A DNA stretch of 64,000 nucleotides from Anarhynchus alexandrinus (Eukaryota > Chordata > Aves > Charadriiformes > Charadriidae): positions 2,514,953 to 2,578,952 of the forward strand of contig VUYV01000123.1 in the NCBI GenBank assembly GCA_008711295.1. Direction: 5' to 3'. A program made the translations under genes and the position numbers. Shown here one piece after another: positions 39,994 to 53,215 of this stretch (the stretch's first letter is position 1; each line of letters starts with the position of its first letter). Under the pieces are notes generated by a model. The model was given only the letters and a program-made list of their open reading frames with translations, was not told the origin of the DNA and made no database searches.

Positions 39994-40515
39994 GCTGATA
40001 AAGATATTTTACAGAGTAACTTAAGGGCCAGACTGTGCATGATATATTGCCACACAAGAGAAAATCCAACAGAATATATTATAAGACAAAAAACATATGG
40101 AAATGTGAATCTACCAGTGATATAAGAACTCAGCTGCAGCAGCAAGTTTGAAATTGTCATGTATTCCACAAGATGCGGTGTAGAACTCTGACTCGACCGA
40201 CACATGCGAGCCAAGACAATTGAGCCAGAAAATAAAGCTAGTGAGATAAAAGCAGGATTGATACATCACTTTATACTACATTAATTTATACTACGTTATT
40301 TTATTTTTATATTACTTTATACAATTTGACATTTTTTTAATTTTATTTTGTAGTGTCCTTACCTTGTTTTAGGAAAAAAATCATGTCAATTTAAAGTAAC
40401 TCCTCTAAATCCAGTAACCTTACAGAAATTATCGGATTGCTCAGAGAAGTATGTACTTCTCAAAGATGATTACAGAAACTGACCTTAATGAATTTATCTC
40501 TATCCAAGCAGAGTT
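39994..40515. other. AT-rich, no gene seen
   Basis: Unique sequence with TTTATACTAC-like low-complexity patches near 40,270-40,320. Confidence 0.6.
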
Positions 40516-41318
40516 ATCATAGAATCATAGAATCATGGAATTGTCTAGGTTGGAAGAGACCCTTGGGATCATTGAGTCCAACCATCTACCCTACTCTACA
40601 AAGTTCTCCCCTACACCATATCTCCCAACACCACATCTAAATGGCTCTTAAACACATCCAGGGAAGGTGACTCAACCACCTCCCTGGGCAGCCTATTCCA
40701 ATGCCCGACCACTCTTTCTGTGAAAAATTCTTTCCTATGTTCAGTCTAAATCTACCCTGTTGGAGCTTGAAGCTATTCCCTCTTGTTCTGTCATTAATTA
40801 CCTGTGAGAAGAGACCAGCACCAACCTCTCTACAGTGTCCTTTCAAATAGTTGTAGAGAGTGATGAGGTCTCCCCTCAGCCTCCTCTTCCTCAAACTAAA
40901 CAGTCTCAGCTCCTTCAACCGCTCTTCATATGATTTGTTTTCTAGGCCCTTCACCAGCTTCGTTGCCCTCCTCTGCACTCGCTCCAGCACCTCGATATCT
41001 CTCCTGTATTGAGGTGCCCAAATCTGGACACAATACTCGAGATGTGGCCTCACCAGTGCTGAATACAGGGGCACAATCACCTCCCTATTTCTGCTGGCCA
41101 CGCTATTTCTAATACAAGCCAGGATGCCGTTGGCTTTCTTGGCCACCTGGGCACACTGCTGGCTCATATTCAGCCGCTTGTCAATTAGAACCCCCAGGTC
41201 TCTTTCTGCCAGGCAGCTTTCCAGCCACACTTCCCCAAGCCTGTAGCGCTGCATGGGGTTATTGTGGCCCAAGTGCAGGACCTGGCACTTGCCCTTGTTG
41301 AAACTCATACCATTGATG
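40516..41318 (-). mobile_element. CR1 LINE, 5'-truncated, about 800 bp
   Basis: The left end has the octamer tail (ATCATAGAATCATAGAATCATGG), then the 3' UTR and ORF2 codons in reverse. Similarity ends near 41,318, within the segment for the [11 protein letters not shown] motif. Its 3' UTR has CATTGAGTCCAACCATC, the same general type as 35,681 and 55,919. Confidence 0.95.
40637..41318 (-). pseudogene. CR1 ORF2 fragment: RT C-terminal half, frameshifted
   Basis: An open frame of more than 220 codons belongs to CR1 ORF2. In order: [10 protein letters not shown]; a polymorphic spacer; [92 protein letters not shown]. Near 40,720-40,735 the frame departs from the family: after GRFRLN the expected [14 protein letters not shown] segment is replaced by an unrelated reading, and the family reading resumes in another frame. 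A single-base loss in the GTGAAAAATTCTTTCC region fits. The catalytic YADD palm lies upstream of the truncation and is absent, so the fragment is inactive. The frame extends past the element to 41,380 by chance. Confidence 0.9.
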
Positions 41319-44300
41319 TTATGCTGCAATGATAAAAAACTAACAGTGAAAGTATAATCATAAGCAAAACACGTGGTCATTAAAGCACAGCCTGGGAAAA
41401 TAAAGAACCAATGGATTCCTAAACTCTTATGTAGCCCAATATGACAGGATTTGCATTCAGTAATGAATCATATGGTCTTCAGGAGCTTCCCATACATTGA
41501 CAAACACAGTTCTCCATCACCTTTTTGGGATACACAGTAAACCTAATAGTAAAAACAAACACACAAACAAACCCTCTGTTAAAGGTATTCAAGGGTACAC
41601 CATGTAATAATTCATTGACAGAGAATGAAAATCACAGTTACCCAGGAGGAAAAAGGATAACTTCCTGAAAAAATAAACAAAACCCCATTCAGTCATTAAA
41701 ACAGGACATTAATAATTTTATAATAATAATAAAGCAAACTCAAAAGAGGCATCAATTTAACAATGTATTAGAAGAAGATTGTAATTTTCTATGCGGAGCA
41801 TACAGTAAAATTACACATATGGTCTTAAATTATTTTGTACAAGAAATCAACTTTGTACAAAGATTACTACATCCTGCTACATAAAACAAGTCAAGGTAAT
41901 TTTACACTATCATCAATGTGCTCTGTATACCAATGAATCTACACATATCTATTTCTGTATGTGAGCAATCATGAAGTTCATGGTTTTGTAATATTGTTCA
42001 GTAGTCAAAATGAAGGTGTTCAATGTATATAATGGGTTAAATTGTTATTCTGAAAAAAATGAACTTTTAAAAAAGTATCAGGATTATTGTTTTCTTTGAA
42101 ATATTTCAACTTTATAAAAACTTTTTCAATAGCAGATAGAGGATCAAAATCAAGGTCTATTTCCTTCACTTTTATTTATAATATAGAGGGAGAGAAGAAC
42201 TAGAGAAAACTATTTCTTTCTCTTAGCAGATTTCATGATTAAAAATACTTACTTGGCCTTGCAAGGCAAATTGGCTTGTATCTTACAAGTCAAAACTGTC
42301 TTTTAGCTCAAATGTAATGCTTTAAAAAATGGTACAGGTTCCATCTGTGGTTTTGATTTGCTCTCTTCTCAAAAATCTGTTATCACTTCAATTTAGAATG
42401 TTGCCTTGTAATTTTATCACAAAATATTCACAAAAAGCAGTCCCCTATGTCAGTTAATTTATGCACACACATGCATGCGTGTGCACACACACTTACATAC
42501 ACTGGCACATGTTTTATATACTTTATCACATCTACAAAATAGAAACAAGAATCAATTTTGGCAATTATTTATCCTAAAGTGTAGGACCAGAAGTTGGCAC
42601 GTATATGAATTTGCATGTGTTCTTGACTAATGTCTTTCATAACCAATGCATTAAGTTTCTATTCAACATTCAGCAATCACCAGGTTAGGGAAAGATTACA
42701 GATAATGTTGAGAAAGGGGATTTTTTTCTCCAGTGTCTTGAAGCTGTACTATTTTTTATTGAAACTTCCAATGACGAGAAAATAAAAATCTCTCATGCAC
42801 ATAACATGTAAAAGTTTTCCCAGAACATATTTTCTAGAGAATCACTAATACTGAATACTTGATGGTAGAATGCTGTTGCAAATTTGAAATGTGAATGATT
42901 TTTCATTGACAATACGAGTCCTATCAATTTTTATATCAGGTTTTCTTTATTTTCCATTTTTTTCGCTAGTAAAATGTATGTTTTCCATAACGTCAGAATG
43001 AACTTCACCTGGACTTTTAAGTGTAAAATTAGTTCTTCTTATTCAATGCATTACAATAAGAAAACCCAAATTATTTTTTGACTAAATTAAGCATACAACT
43101 ATATCTTTGCACAGGTAATTTTGGACATAATTTAGAGACAAATCAGTTGCAAAAGCGTACAGGAGTATATACTTTTGTTTGAGAAACTTCTAATGTTGAC
43201 TTTGATTTATAAAATGTAAACCAAGCAAACACATAAAGATGTTTAACTTGGGTGTCAGATCCCTGGTTGAATTTGTGAGAATATTTGTTTGAATAAGAGG
43301 TAAAAACCTAATTCTGCTTTCATCAATGCACAGTTTGTCTATAACAAGGGTTGTTACTATAACAAGGGTTTTCATCCATTATCTTTTCAGTTCATGTTTG
43401 GGTCTAGGAACAGGAGGAACCAGAAACACTAGGTTATGGGAATTAAAGAGACAATACATGGCATGACAACTTTTTCACATTTCTTAGAATAGATTCCAAA
43501 TTTATGTTGATTTATTACGTTTGTAGGCATACTAAACTTGTATTGCAAATCAGGCAGATGCTTGGTTGAACTCACAGGTTGTGACAATGAAAATAGTCTA
43601 CCTTTCATGTAGCCATAGGTGAGATGCTTTGGGTATAGCCTATTCATGGGTTTTTGAAGCAGGCCCTATGTGTGCCTGTCCTGTAATTGGGTCTGCCTAC
43701 TTTTGCTGGTCTACATTAATCCAGTGTAACCTCAGAAGCTGTTGTAGGAGTATATCCAAAGATAGTTTGGGAGCTGGAGTACCAAAACTGGTTCCTTTTT
43801 TTGGTGCTCCTGGAATGTAGTTAATTTCCTTGACTAAGACTCCAAATTAGACATCTGACTTAGGAGCATTAACAACATATTATATATCCAGAACATGCTC
43901 CTTTTCATGGGGTTAAGTACTCAAATCATAAACAGCTGTGCCACCTAAGTAGCTGGCATTCCAACAACATTATACAATGGATTTCTTACAAAGCAATCAT
44001 ACAGGGCGTGGAACACATGGGTGTCATGTTTACTGCAGTATAAAACAGATTAACAATCTCTTTTTAGGGCCAAAGGATACTTTCAGCAAGGTGACACAGT
44101 ATCACTATAAGAAAATGAAATATTCACCCCATTATTCAGTGTCCTTCACTGAAGGGAATCTTTTTGGGCTGAAGGAGAGCATAAAATGGAGGTCACTTCT
44201 TTCATGTATAAAAACTTATAATTTCTTATTTATAAGATATCAATATGCAAGACACTGTTTTGTAATGCATGCTAAAATAGAAGAACTGGTAGATATCAAA

Positions 44301-44720
44301 TTAAAACAACAAGTTAAAAACAGACATAACAATGCATTTCACAGAACACAGCTAAGTAATGGAACCGAGTGCCAGATATTTATGATACCAAATATTTACA
44401 TTGGTTCAAAATGCAGCTGTGGAAATTGAAGAAGTAATCTAAATCTGAGATAACCACTTCAATCTCTGTGGTTTCTTTAACCAGCCCACAGAATTTCTGT
44501 TTCTCTCCATGGACTACTAAGGTTGAATAAGGACAATAACTCAGATGTAGAGCTGCATGTATAGATTGCAGACACCTAAAATTAGGCAGTATGTCCTGTA
44601 GTAAGATACTGCTTCTTAACTAAGAAGTCCAAGTCACTAATCTCTCAAAGCAGTTGGTGGATAGCAAGGAAGTAAACATTTCCATATTTACTCTTGTTTA
44701 GACTTCTGTATTGGCTAGTT
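41319..44720. other. AT-rich single-copy sequence, no identified gene
   Basis: No recognised gene. The CA/GCATGCGTG alternating tract at 42,470-42,500 is simple repeat. A 150-codon plus-strand frame at 43,977-44,429 is uninterrupted and not low-complexity, but I recognise no domain in it, and a frame of this length can arise by chance in 64 kb. Confidence 0.5.
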
Positions 44721-46133
44721 TCAGAGATGGCATAATGTTTTAGATGAATCTTCACTACAACTGACCAGTCTTTTATTTTTGGAACAGGTGTTGACCTTCC
44801 TGGTCCACAATGAAAACTGATCTGGTTGTGAGGTGCAATAGATTTCAAGCATATTAGGAAATATGAAGCTTGTGTATCTGTATACTTTAATCTGAGTGTC
44901 CAAAGATGCTAATATGTCCAGGACCTTTTCCAGGTATCCTATCTTTTCTGGCTCTGCCTCTATTTTAACATTGGAGGGCATATCTGAGAGTAATATACTG
45001 TCTTGCCGTACGTAGTTATGTCTTCATTACCTGTAAAAGGAAGGCTGAAACTTGAAAGTGTCTCTGTATAGATTCAAGGTGTAATGGCAGGAGACAATGT
45101 GCTTGGGGGGTAAATCCTGAAGACAGTATGACACCTTCAAGTATAATGACGCTGTGCACATACCTTTGGAAGATACATCAGCAGGAAAAGATGTACCCTT
45201 ATTGTATATTGCCCAGGCTACAAAAGTAAAATAATCTATTCTCATTAGCACTAAAGCTCCCACACCATTATGGAAGTCATTTTATGCATGGTAACATATT
45301 CTAAGCCAGTAAAAACTAAAACAATTACCTTAACTTCCATGTAATATTCTATTTCTGTACTCTTTGTTTAGAACACCCTTAATTCAATTTTTCAATTTCT
45401 TTTCACAAGGTTTTTTTCCTTTATACTTATTCAACAGTTGGTTTTTGTTTTTTTTCTTTTACTCAGGTGTTATTTTGAAAGAGGGAGCCAGTGTGGCTTT
45501 GGTATCCTAACTATAAAACGTGTGGCTGGGATTTCTGAGTCTAATCTGTAGTATTCTACAGAGAAATAATAAGTGCTCTGACTGGGCTGTGTAACAGTTG
45601 GAATCTTGAAAAAATGCCTGTTGTATATATGCGGTTTAATAGCATAGCACAAATTCAATGAGTTCAATGTGTTGATGCATTTGGGATGCATTTAGTGTAC
45701 TATAAATTCCCAGTGAATTTGGTTTGCTCAGGCATAGTAACTTTGATGCCCTTTTGATGTATTGCATGACCTGCAGAACTGACTTGCACTCCTCCAGAAT
45801 GTTTTACAATTATAGCATATCCTCTATTTCAGGCTCACTGTTCAGGGAGTTGCACAGCACATGCATGAATGACATGGACACACATTTTTCACGGAGTTTT
45901 CTAGACAGAAATATCAAAGCTTCATGTACGCATTCATGTGACTCAAGCGCAATTACCCATAACCCTTTCCCACCTTGTGGTTTGTGGTTGGTTTTGCCCT
46001 TCATTTCACCTCTTATGAGATTAGATTCCAGTTTAATCTCTTCAGTTCATTCTTCATACACTAGATGTTCACTTCTTTTAATTACTATTATGGCAACACA
46101 TCCATTCTTTTTCTTTTCAGCAGTAATTGGTCT
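44721..46133 (-). pseudogene. Possible decayed protein-coding sequence, unidentified
   Basis: Read on the minus strand from 46,133 to 44,721, one frame stays in phase for about 471 codons with 11 internal stops. Roughly 30 would be expected by chance at this base composition. Open pieces include 46,004-45,810 (Lys/Glu/Leu-rich, with HECVHEALIFLSRKLREKC), about 45,795-45,640 (with ILEECKSVLQVMQYIKRASK), 45,290-45,030 (with SKGMCTASLYLKVSYCLQ) and 44,999-44,721 (with KIGYLEKVLDILASL). The amphipathic, cysteine-containing composition looks protein-like. I do not recognise the family. No intron is required, so a retrocopy or an old single-exon gene would fit; chance cannot be excluded. Just before 46,133 the frame is closed by two consecutive stops. 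Confidence 0.3.
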
Positions 46134-47089
46134 CTATTACATTATAATTTTTCACTGCCTAAATCCACCTGTTTTATTAGAATACAGTGAACCAATTTAA
46201 TATCCTTTCAGTGGAACAGATTTAATACCAAGAAAAAATATCTTCAGTGCTGAAAGCCGAAGTTTAAGGTTTAGACATAAAAATACTACAGCTAGGCACC
46301 TCCCTCACCCACTAAAATGATAAAGCTGCATTTAAAGTTAAGAAACTGTATACACGACAGATTGTTGCTATGGTAGTAATGCTGTTCTTTCTCATCAAAT
46401 CTTTCCCTTGTGTGCTAGGTTGCATTTTTTTTTGCAGTTTCTTCTATTCCTTTGTCATTTCTTGGCATTATGTCATGGTAAAAAAGAATTTTAATCAAGA
46501 TTTCGCACTGAATGAAATAGGGATGTATGGATATTGTATTGTAGTTTTATTAGCAATTCTATTGACAATGAAAATTTCTACCTGCACCTGCTTGTTCCTA
46601 GTCACATACAATTATTTTCTGTACAGAATAATTCCATCATATGTTAAGGCATTTCTCAGTTGTCCCATTGTAATTTTTTCCCCTGAAGACCAAGAAAAAA
46701 ATAAATTTTTCTAGTTCCCAAATCAATCCCAAACTGGTAACACTTTGAAATCACAAAGCATGCCACAAACACAGATCAGGATAGCTACTGCAGAAAGGTG
46801 TCATAACAGACATCATCTTCCCACCCCTTTCCCTTTTTCTTCTATCCTTCAATAGTACAGAAGTCCCTTTATAGTGCATTGCCCACATAAAATTTGAGTG
46901 GTTTTAAATTTAGGTATATTGTTCAGGTGTCTACCCTTGCTGGGTGCTTTCTAGGATGAATACAAATATTCATGATGAGTAATCATACAAATGCAATAGA
47001 CCACAACTGCCTTGCACAGGTGTATGCCTTTGGGGCACAAGACAGATTACGGTACAACCATACCAGGACATGAATTCTCCCTTTCTAAG
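46134..47089. other. AT-rich, no gene seen
   Basis: A 114-codon plus-strand frame (46,370-46,714) is Phe/Leu/Ile-rich and typical of T-rich noise. No repeat family is recognised. Confidence 0.55.
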
Positions 47090-47993
47090 GAGAACTACAT
47101 TCAAGAAAGGCTTAAAGGAAGATACAGGAAATTATAGGCCCATCAGTCTTACTTCAGTCCCTGGGAAAGCTATGGAATGCATCCTCCTGGGGACTATCAC
47201 AAATCAAACGAAGCATGTGATTGGGAAAAGCCAGCATAGATTCACCAAGGGCAAATCGTGCTTGACAAACCTGATGTTCTTCTACAACAAAGTAACCTTG
47301 CTCTGTTGACGAGACCCTGATGATGTTTAGCTGATGATACCAAACTGAGTGGGGAAGAGGACACCTTGGAAGGGAGAGCCACCCTGCAGGAAGACCTGGA
47401 TAGGCTGGAAGAGTTGGCTAACGAGCACCTTATGAAGTTCAAAAAAGACAAGTGTAAGGTCTTGCACCTGGGAAAACATAATCCAGGAGTGCAGCACAGA
47501 CTGGGATCTACCTGGCTGGGGAGCAGCTCTGTAGAAAGGGACCTGGGGTTCTGGTGGACAGCAAGCTCAATATGAGTGAACAGTGTGCTGCAGTGGCAAA
47601 GCAAGCCACCAGGCTGCTGGGTTGCATCAACACAAGCATCACCAGCAGAGATAAAGAAGTCATTATCCCACTCTACTCAGTGCTTGTCAGGCCACACCTG
47701 GAATACTGTATTCAGTTTTGGTCCCTGCTATACAAAAAAGATGTGGACAGGCCGGAGCGGGTCTAGAGGAGGCCACAAAGATGATCAAAAGACTGGGAAG
47801 CCTGCCATATGAGGAAAGGCTGAGAGAACTGGTTTTGTTCAGCCTTGAGAAAAGAAGGGTTAGGGGAGACCTTGTCACCATGTTTCAGTATTTAAAGGGT
47901 GGCTACAAAGAAGATGGAGACTCCCTTCTTACAAGGAGTGACATGGAAAAGACGACGGGTAATGGGTACAAGTTACTCCAGGGGAAATTTTGA
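47090..47993 (+). pseudogene. CR1 ORF2 remnant: N-terminal RT piece plus C-terminal half
   Basis: The family reading passes through four successive pieces: 47,090-47,309 ([33 protein letters not shown]), about 47,330-47,560 (ADDTKLSG, DLDRLEELAN, KCKVLHLGKHNPG), 47,554-47,763 ([39 protein letters not shown]) and 47,765-47,993 ([34 protein letters not shown]). Each junction is a frame change, and the third piece ends in a stop (TAG at 47,764). The frame stops at 47,993, short of the usual end, because of a point change after LLQGKF. The internal deletion removes the catalytic palm between the fingers and the ADD box. It is clearly inactive and older than the 35.7-kb copy. Confidence 0.88.
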
Positions 47994-48198
47994 TTGGACA
48001 CAAGAGAAAAAAAATCACAATGAGAACAGTCAGCCATTGGAATAATCTCCCCAGGGAAGCTATCATTAGAGACTTTTAAGATTCATCTGGACAGGGTGCT
48101 GGGCCATCTTTTCTAGACCACTTTTTTTGCCATGAAAGGTTGGACCAGATGACCCTTGAGGTCCTTTGCAATCTGGTATTCTACGATTCTATGAATCA
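47090..48198 (+). mobile_element. CR1 LINE, about 1.1 kb with a large internal deletion
   Basis: Plus-strand CR1. It enters in the N-terminal part of the reverse transcriptase (codons for [17 protein letters not shown] near 47,091), continues to about 47,309, then jumps to the ADDTKLSG segment at 47,330. It then runs to the 3' UTR and an ATTCTACGATTCTATGAATC tail at 48,178-48,197. About 100 codons of the RT palm are missing between the two parts. It is the only element here that retains any RT sequence upstream of the YADD box. Confidence 0.95.
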
Positions 48199-51100
48199 AA
48201 GTCAAGAAACCTGAGAGAAGTCATTTTTATTAAGTGTTTTCATTTCAGTTGATCAGCATGGGATAAAATGAACACTCACATTACATCACAACTACTTCTA
48301 ACCGATTCTAGAGAGTATCTTAAAGATACATTCCCTCTAACTACCTTTCCTACAATAAAAAGGTTATTCACGAACAACAATTTTTTTTTTAATAAAAGCA
48401 TCAAAGAAATATTATGACATTTTTTGACAGGTTGACTAATAAAAGTGTCTCTTAGGCTATGTGTACATAATCATCTGCAGGTTTTTTTCAAACTGAATAG
48501 TCATAAACCGTCATCTAAAAAGCCTGACACTATCAAAGGTGTGTATGAATACCCAGTCTGAAGTCCAGTCTCTGACTATGGATACATCTTTTCCATTTCA
48601 GAGGTGGTTCAGAACTGAACAACAAGCAAAGCAAACATATGTTTATTTGAAAAAAACACCCTACATTAATGTAGTTTACAAAATCAGTATGACTGCTAAC
48701 AGGTGACAGTATGATAATTTCTTCTGGCTTGTTTTTCTCCTGAGGCTTAGCTGACATGGCCTGCTCAGTGATTGCCTTTGAAGAAATTCTACAATAAATT
48801 GGTCTTCAGCAGACAACTTCTCACTCTCTGCCATTTTTTAGAAGTCATTCTTTCTCCATAGTTCTCTTTAAATTATTTTATCCTTGTTCTAATAAAAATG
48901 TGATGTCTTGACAAGGATTCAAAATTGAAGCATCATGTTGTTTTATACTTGCATCGGTCAGATTGTTGTTGCTTTCAACTCTTTATTCATAGTTCTTTCT
49001 TTCTTCCAAGTTCCATTTTAAGTATGTTCAGTATCCTTATATTGTCAAAGACTATAACAGGATCTTCATGGAGCATTATGGTGATGCTCTCAGTTAACTG
49101 AAAACCTCTAAACCATCTAAATCATCCCATTTTCTAGAATTGCTGCTTCTGATTTTCTTTTGTTGCTGATTCTGCTGGATTTGGGTGAACTGCTTTTTAA
49201 ATGTTCTTTGTCCAGATTTCCAGCTTTCATCCAGCATGAATCTCCTTTCTTTCACAGTTGATATTTTCTTGGTGTCCAGTAGTTACTCAGAGCCAAGGAA
49301 ATCTGACAAGAGCCAAGGAAATCTGACAGGAGTCTACTTCCTTCACCTCTCAGGATTTAAGCCCAGATCCATCTACCTGGGAATACTAAATTATTGGGTT
49401 TGAGTTAGTGCAAAGATTAATATAAGTTAATAAATTATTAACTTAAATAAATCATTGGCTGCCTACAAGTCTGGCTGCTCAGCACTATGTAGTTTGAGAA
49501 CTGCGTGTCGTTATCACTGTCTTTAACTAACCTCTTCTCAAAAGTTGTTTTAGGAAAGCCATGCCCTACATATCTGATAAAACTTTTATCTTACTGAAAT
49601 GGCACAACAATTAAAATATTTACATATATTTTCACCCAGATTAATACACTTTTTCTAGTGATGTTAGTTTTTTACACCTTTCATGTGACCCCAACTTTTT
49701 TTATTAAGGATATTTGCTGTAACTTTCCTGCAAGCAACCAACCAACAAAGTCTCATGACTGTAGTTGAAGACAATAATTCTTCCCATCTTTTCCAGATAC
49801 AAAATGTAGAATACATAGAAAATTCTCCCTTCATTCATAAATCATACTTTTAGTTTGTTTCCATTCATTTTTCATACCAAAGCATTTATTTTATTTAAAC
49901 CCATTTTATAAGATAGCTGTCTGCTACTTCTAACTTAGGATAAGGAAATGTCAAAAATTCTTTCAGTTCATCATTCTATAACAATGGTAGCAGATCTTTT
50001 TATGAATTAATTATTACCCTAAAGATACTTAAATTGGGTAACACTTATATTGTTCTATTCTTCTTTACACAGTCTTATTGCATGTTTGAGTCATACTATA
50101 CTATTCAGATTACAGAAAAGGCACTTTTTGCCAATTCTCCCTTCTAAATTATTGTTTTTCTATATAAGTATTTTTAAACATATGTAGAATGTTAGCCCTC
50201 TTAGGTGTAGTCTAACTATTTTTTTTGTATCAGAAATGCAGGATTTTTTGTACCTCTGCCATCACTATGAAACCATTAGTACAACCAAGATAGCAGGTTG
50301 AATTATCGAACATCATCAATTATAAAAGCAAGTTTACATTTGAGCAGTGAAGACATATTATGTTTAAAATAGCATTACTTTCAGCTTATGTCATTTTAGA
50401 CAAACTACTATATTTTTCCCTAGAATAAAAATGCAAAACGCTGAAGTATCTTACGAACTTTTTGTTGATTTCAGTAACTACATAAATTGGCAACAACAGT
50501 AACTTCCATGTGAATTGTTTTTTGCTTTCTGCTCCCTAGCATTTTGAAACAAACTGTTTTAAAAAAAGATCATACGTCAATTTTGTTGTTTTTGTCATTT
50601 TTACTTCTATTCAAACTATTTTTTTGAAAATGCTGAATGCTTCAACATCGTGACAGGATGCATACAGATCCTTTATTAATTCTTCTGGGCAATGACTCAC
50701 TCTGTCTTGTAGTTCATCTGCAAGGATTTTTAAGAATGTTACTGAAGGCTTCTACTGCCTTTGATGAGGTATTTAAATATATTTAAAAATAAAATAACTA
50801 ATTTGGATTTTTTATTTACTCATTTCTGCATAAGAATTACAAGCTTCCTGTTAAAATAAATACTAAAGTACCTTCTAAATTTCTGAAGCACTTCTTCTAT
50901 CATACATAATATAACTTAATATGAAGGGCTGATTCAGACATATTTCGTGTTACATAACAAAATGTACTCACTTCCCACATAATTCTACACAGCCATTTAC
51001 TCTTCCCATTGTAAATATTAGATTTGATTATACCCTTAGTATACATCAGGATGAGGCTCACAGTCTTCCGTCTTTTATGGGTCTGTTACAGGGCTTCATA

Positions 51101-52722
51101 TTAATTAATTTATTTTTTGTAATTTTAGAACGTTTTTTCCTTGTTCAAGTAATAGATTGAGATCAAAGCAAATTTCAGAAAGCAGAGCCAAGGAGGGGAA
51201 TTTTAAGAAAGGCGTCCAAGGTTCCCCTAGTTTAAACTGTCACTGTATAAACTGAGTACCACATAGCTATTTCTCTATCAAATTTACATCTCTAAAAGCA
51301 GTTGCCAGAATTTGTTCTCTCAGATATGCACCACCATCACAAAATAGAAACTACATTGTAGCAGCAGCTTTAAATCAGGTATTACATCACACATATGGGC
51401 AAAGTAAAGCATACTTTGAGCCTCATATTTGCCTGCTAATTAGACAGTAGCAGCCCCATCTTCTGATTCTTTGATGATTTATGATTAAGAAATATCAGAT
51501 CCCTTCCTCATGACAATTTTTGTTGCTGCATTATAGAAACAGTAAGGAATCCATTCTCTATGAACATACTTTGGACTGTGACCAAGTCACTTCTTACTCT
51601 CTAGGTAAATTATATAGCCTAAATTACATTAGCTTTTCACTAGACGGTTTTCCAAATCTGTGATCAGGCATACTTATAAATCCTTTCCATTTATCCATTG
51701 TTTTAATGGTCTTTGTGGTGAGTGGTCTGTTTCTTTACTTTCAGAATGTTTAACATTCATCCAGTTAAATATGAAATACAAAATAATTTTTATCAATATA
51801 GGATTACTATTTTTTTACTACAGAATAAATGTATTCTTTGCACGTTTATTGTATTAGAATTATTAATGCCTTTCCTATTCCTTTTTATCTAGTTTTTATA
51901 CCAACATTACTACCTCACTTCCTCTGAACATATTTTAAGAAATTTATGGTTATTGACCTTACTTCTGCTGCCCACAGATTTTTTTCCATTGGTATTTTTT
52001 GCTGTCCTTATCTATAATTTAAGTTAGACTACTGAAAAAAAAATAATATTGAACTACGAAATCACAGGAAAACAACAGTTTGAGAGGACTACTGGAGGTA
52101 GTGATGTGTTTGAACCTCCTGCACAAAACTCAGATAACCCTGAGGTTAGATCAGATGACTCATTATATAGTCATATTTTGAATATTTCCAAAGATGAAGA
52201 TTCCATAGCATCTCTTGACAAATTGTTTCAGTGCTTATCCATTCTCATTGTGGGTTTTTTTTGGTTTGTTCCCCCTCCCCCCCTTATATCCTATCAGAAT
52301 TTCCCTTTGTACACCTTGTGATCATTGTCCCTTTCTCTTTCACTGTGCTCCCCTGAAAGGAATCTGACACTCTTTTGTCTGTACCCCTCCTTTAGGCAGT
52401 AGAAGACTCCTATTATATTGCCTCTTAGCTCTCTCTTCTCCAAGCTGTTCAGCCACCCCTCACGTTATGTGCTCTTTAGTGGCTTTTCACTATACCCTCT
52501 CCAATTTGTCAGCATACTTGAGGCCTCAAATGCAACACAAAACAGAAAGGCACACTTTTCCCCTGCTTTGTTTTGTTTTCTATATATGTTTCGCAGTTCA
52601 GGTTCAGACTTCACATGTTCAATTCATCTTCCCATAAAAACAGCTTTTCACGTTTTTCAGTCTTTCTTGTTACTACTTTTGCAGAATAGCACTATTTTGA
52701 ACATACAAGCTTGATCAAACAA
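48199..52722. other. AT-rich single-copy sequence, no gene seen
   Basis: No gene or element recognised. It includes a 20-bp two-copy tandem repeat at 49,289-49,328 and very AT-rich patches near 50,760-50,900 and 51,100. Confidence 0.55.
49289..49328 (+). repeat. 20-bp tandem duplication
   Basis: AGAGCCAAGGAAATCTGACA occurs twice in perfect tandem. Confidence 0.9.
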
Positions 52723-53215
52723 ATCATAGAATCATAGAAGGGTAGAATGGCTAGAGCTGAAAGGGACTTTTAAGGATCATCTAGTCCAACCCTCCCTGTC
52801 ATGGGAAGGGACATCTTTCACTAGATCAGGTTGCTCAAAACCCCATCCAACCTGACCTTGAACAATTCCAAAGATGGGGCATCCACAACTTCTCTGGGCA
52901 ACCTGTTCCGATGTCTCACCACTCTAATTGTACAAGATTATTTCTTCTGTCCAATCTAAATCTAACCTCTTTCAGTTTAAAACCTCTTGTCCTACCACTA
53001 CAGGCCTTGCTGAAAAGTCTCTCTCCATCTTACTTATAAGCCCCCTTTAAGTATTGAAAGGCTTTAGTAAGGTGTCCCCGGACCCTTCTATTTTCCAGGT
53101 TGAACAACCCCAACTCTCCTAGCCTTTCTTCATAAGGGAGGTGTTCCAGCCCACTGACAATTTTCGTGGCCCTCCTCTAGATTTGCTCTAACAGGTCCAT
53201 GTGTTCCTTGTCTTA
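52723..53215 (-). mobile_element. CR1 LINE, 5'-truncated, about 490 bp
   Basis: Minus orientation. Tail ATCATAGAATCATAG at the left, a 3' UTR with CATCTAGTCCAACCCTCCCTGTC, then reversed ORF2 codons up to the CTAACAGGTCCATGTG block near 53,200. The 3' UTR and the CACTAGATCAGGTTGCTCAAAACCC segment group it with 53,612 and 56,575, a different subfamily from 35,681, 40,516 and 55,919. The ORF2 remnant is interrupted throughout. Confidence 0.94.

Noticed and set aside
43977..44429. 150-codon plus-strand frame
   Set aside because: Uninterrupted, but no recognisable domain, no clear splice or promoter context, and within the length chance gives in 64 kb. Only a translated search could rescue it.
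44983..45029. Possible 47-bp intron (GTAATG...CTCAG) inside the decayed minus-strand frame
   Set aside because: Shorter than normal vertebrate introns; the frame stays in phase only if read through, so stops from decay are simpler.
45724..46200. 158-codon plus-strand frame
   Set aside because: Ser/Cys/His-rich and antisense to the more protein-like minus-strand reading; treated as its shadow.
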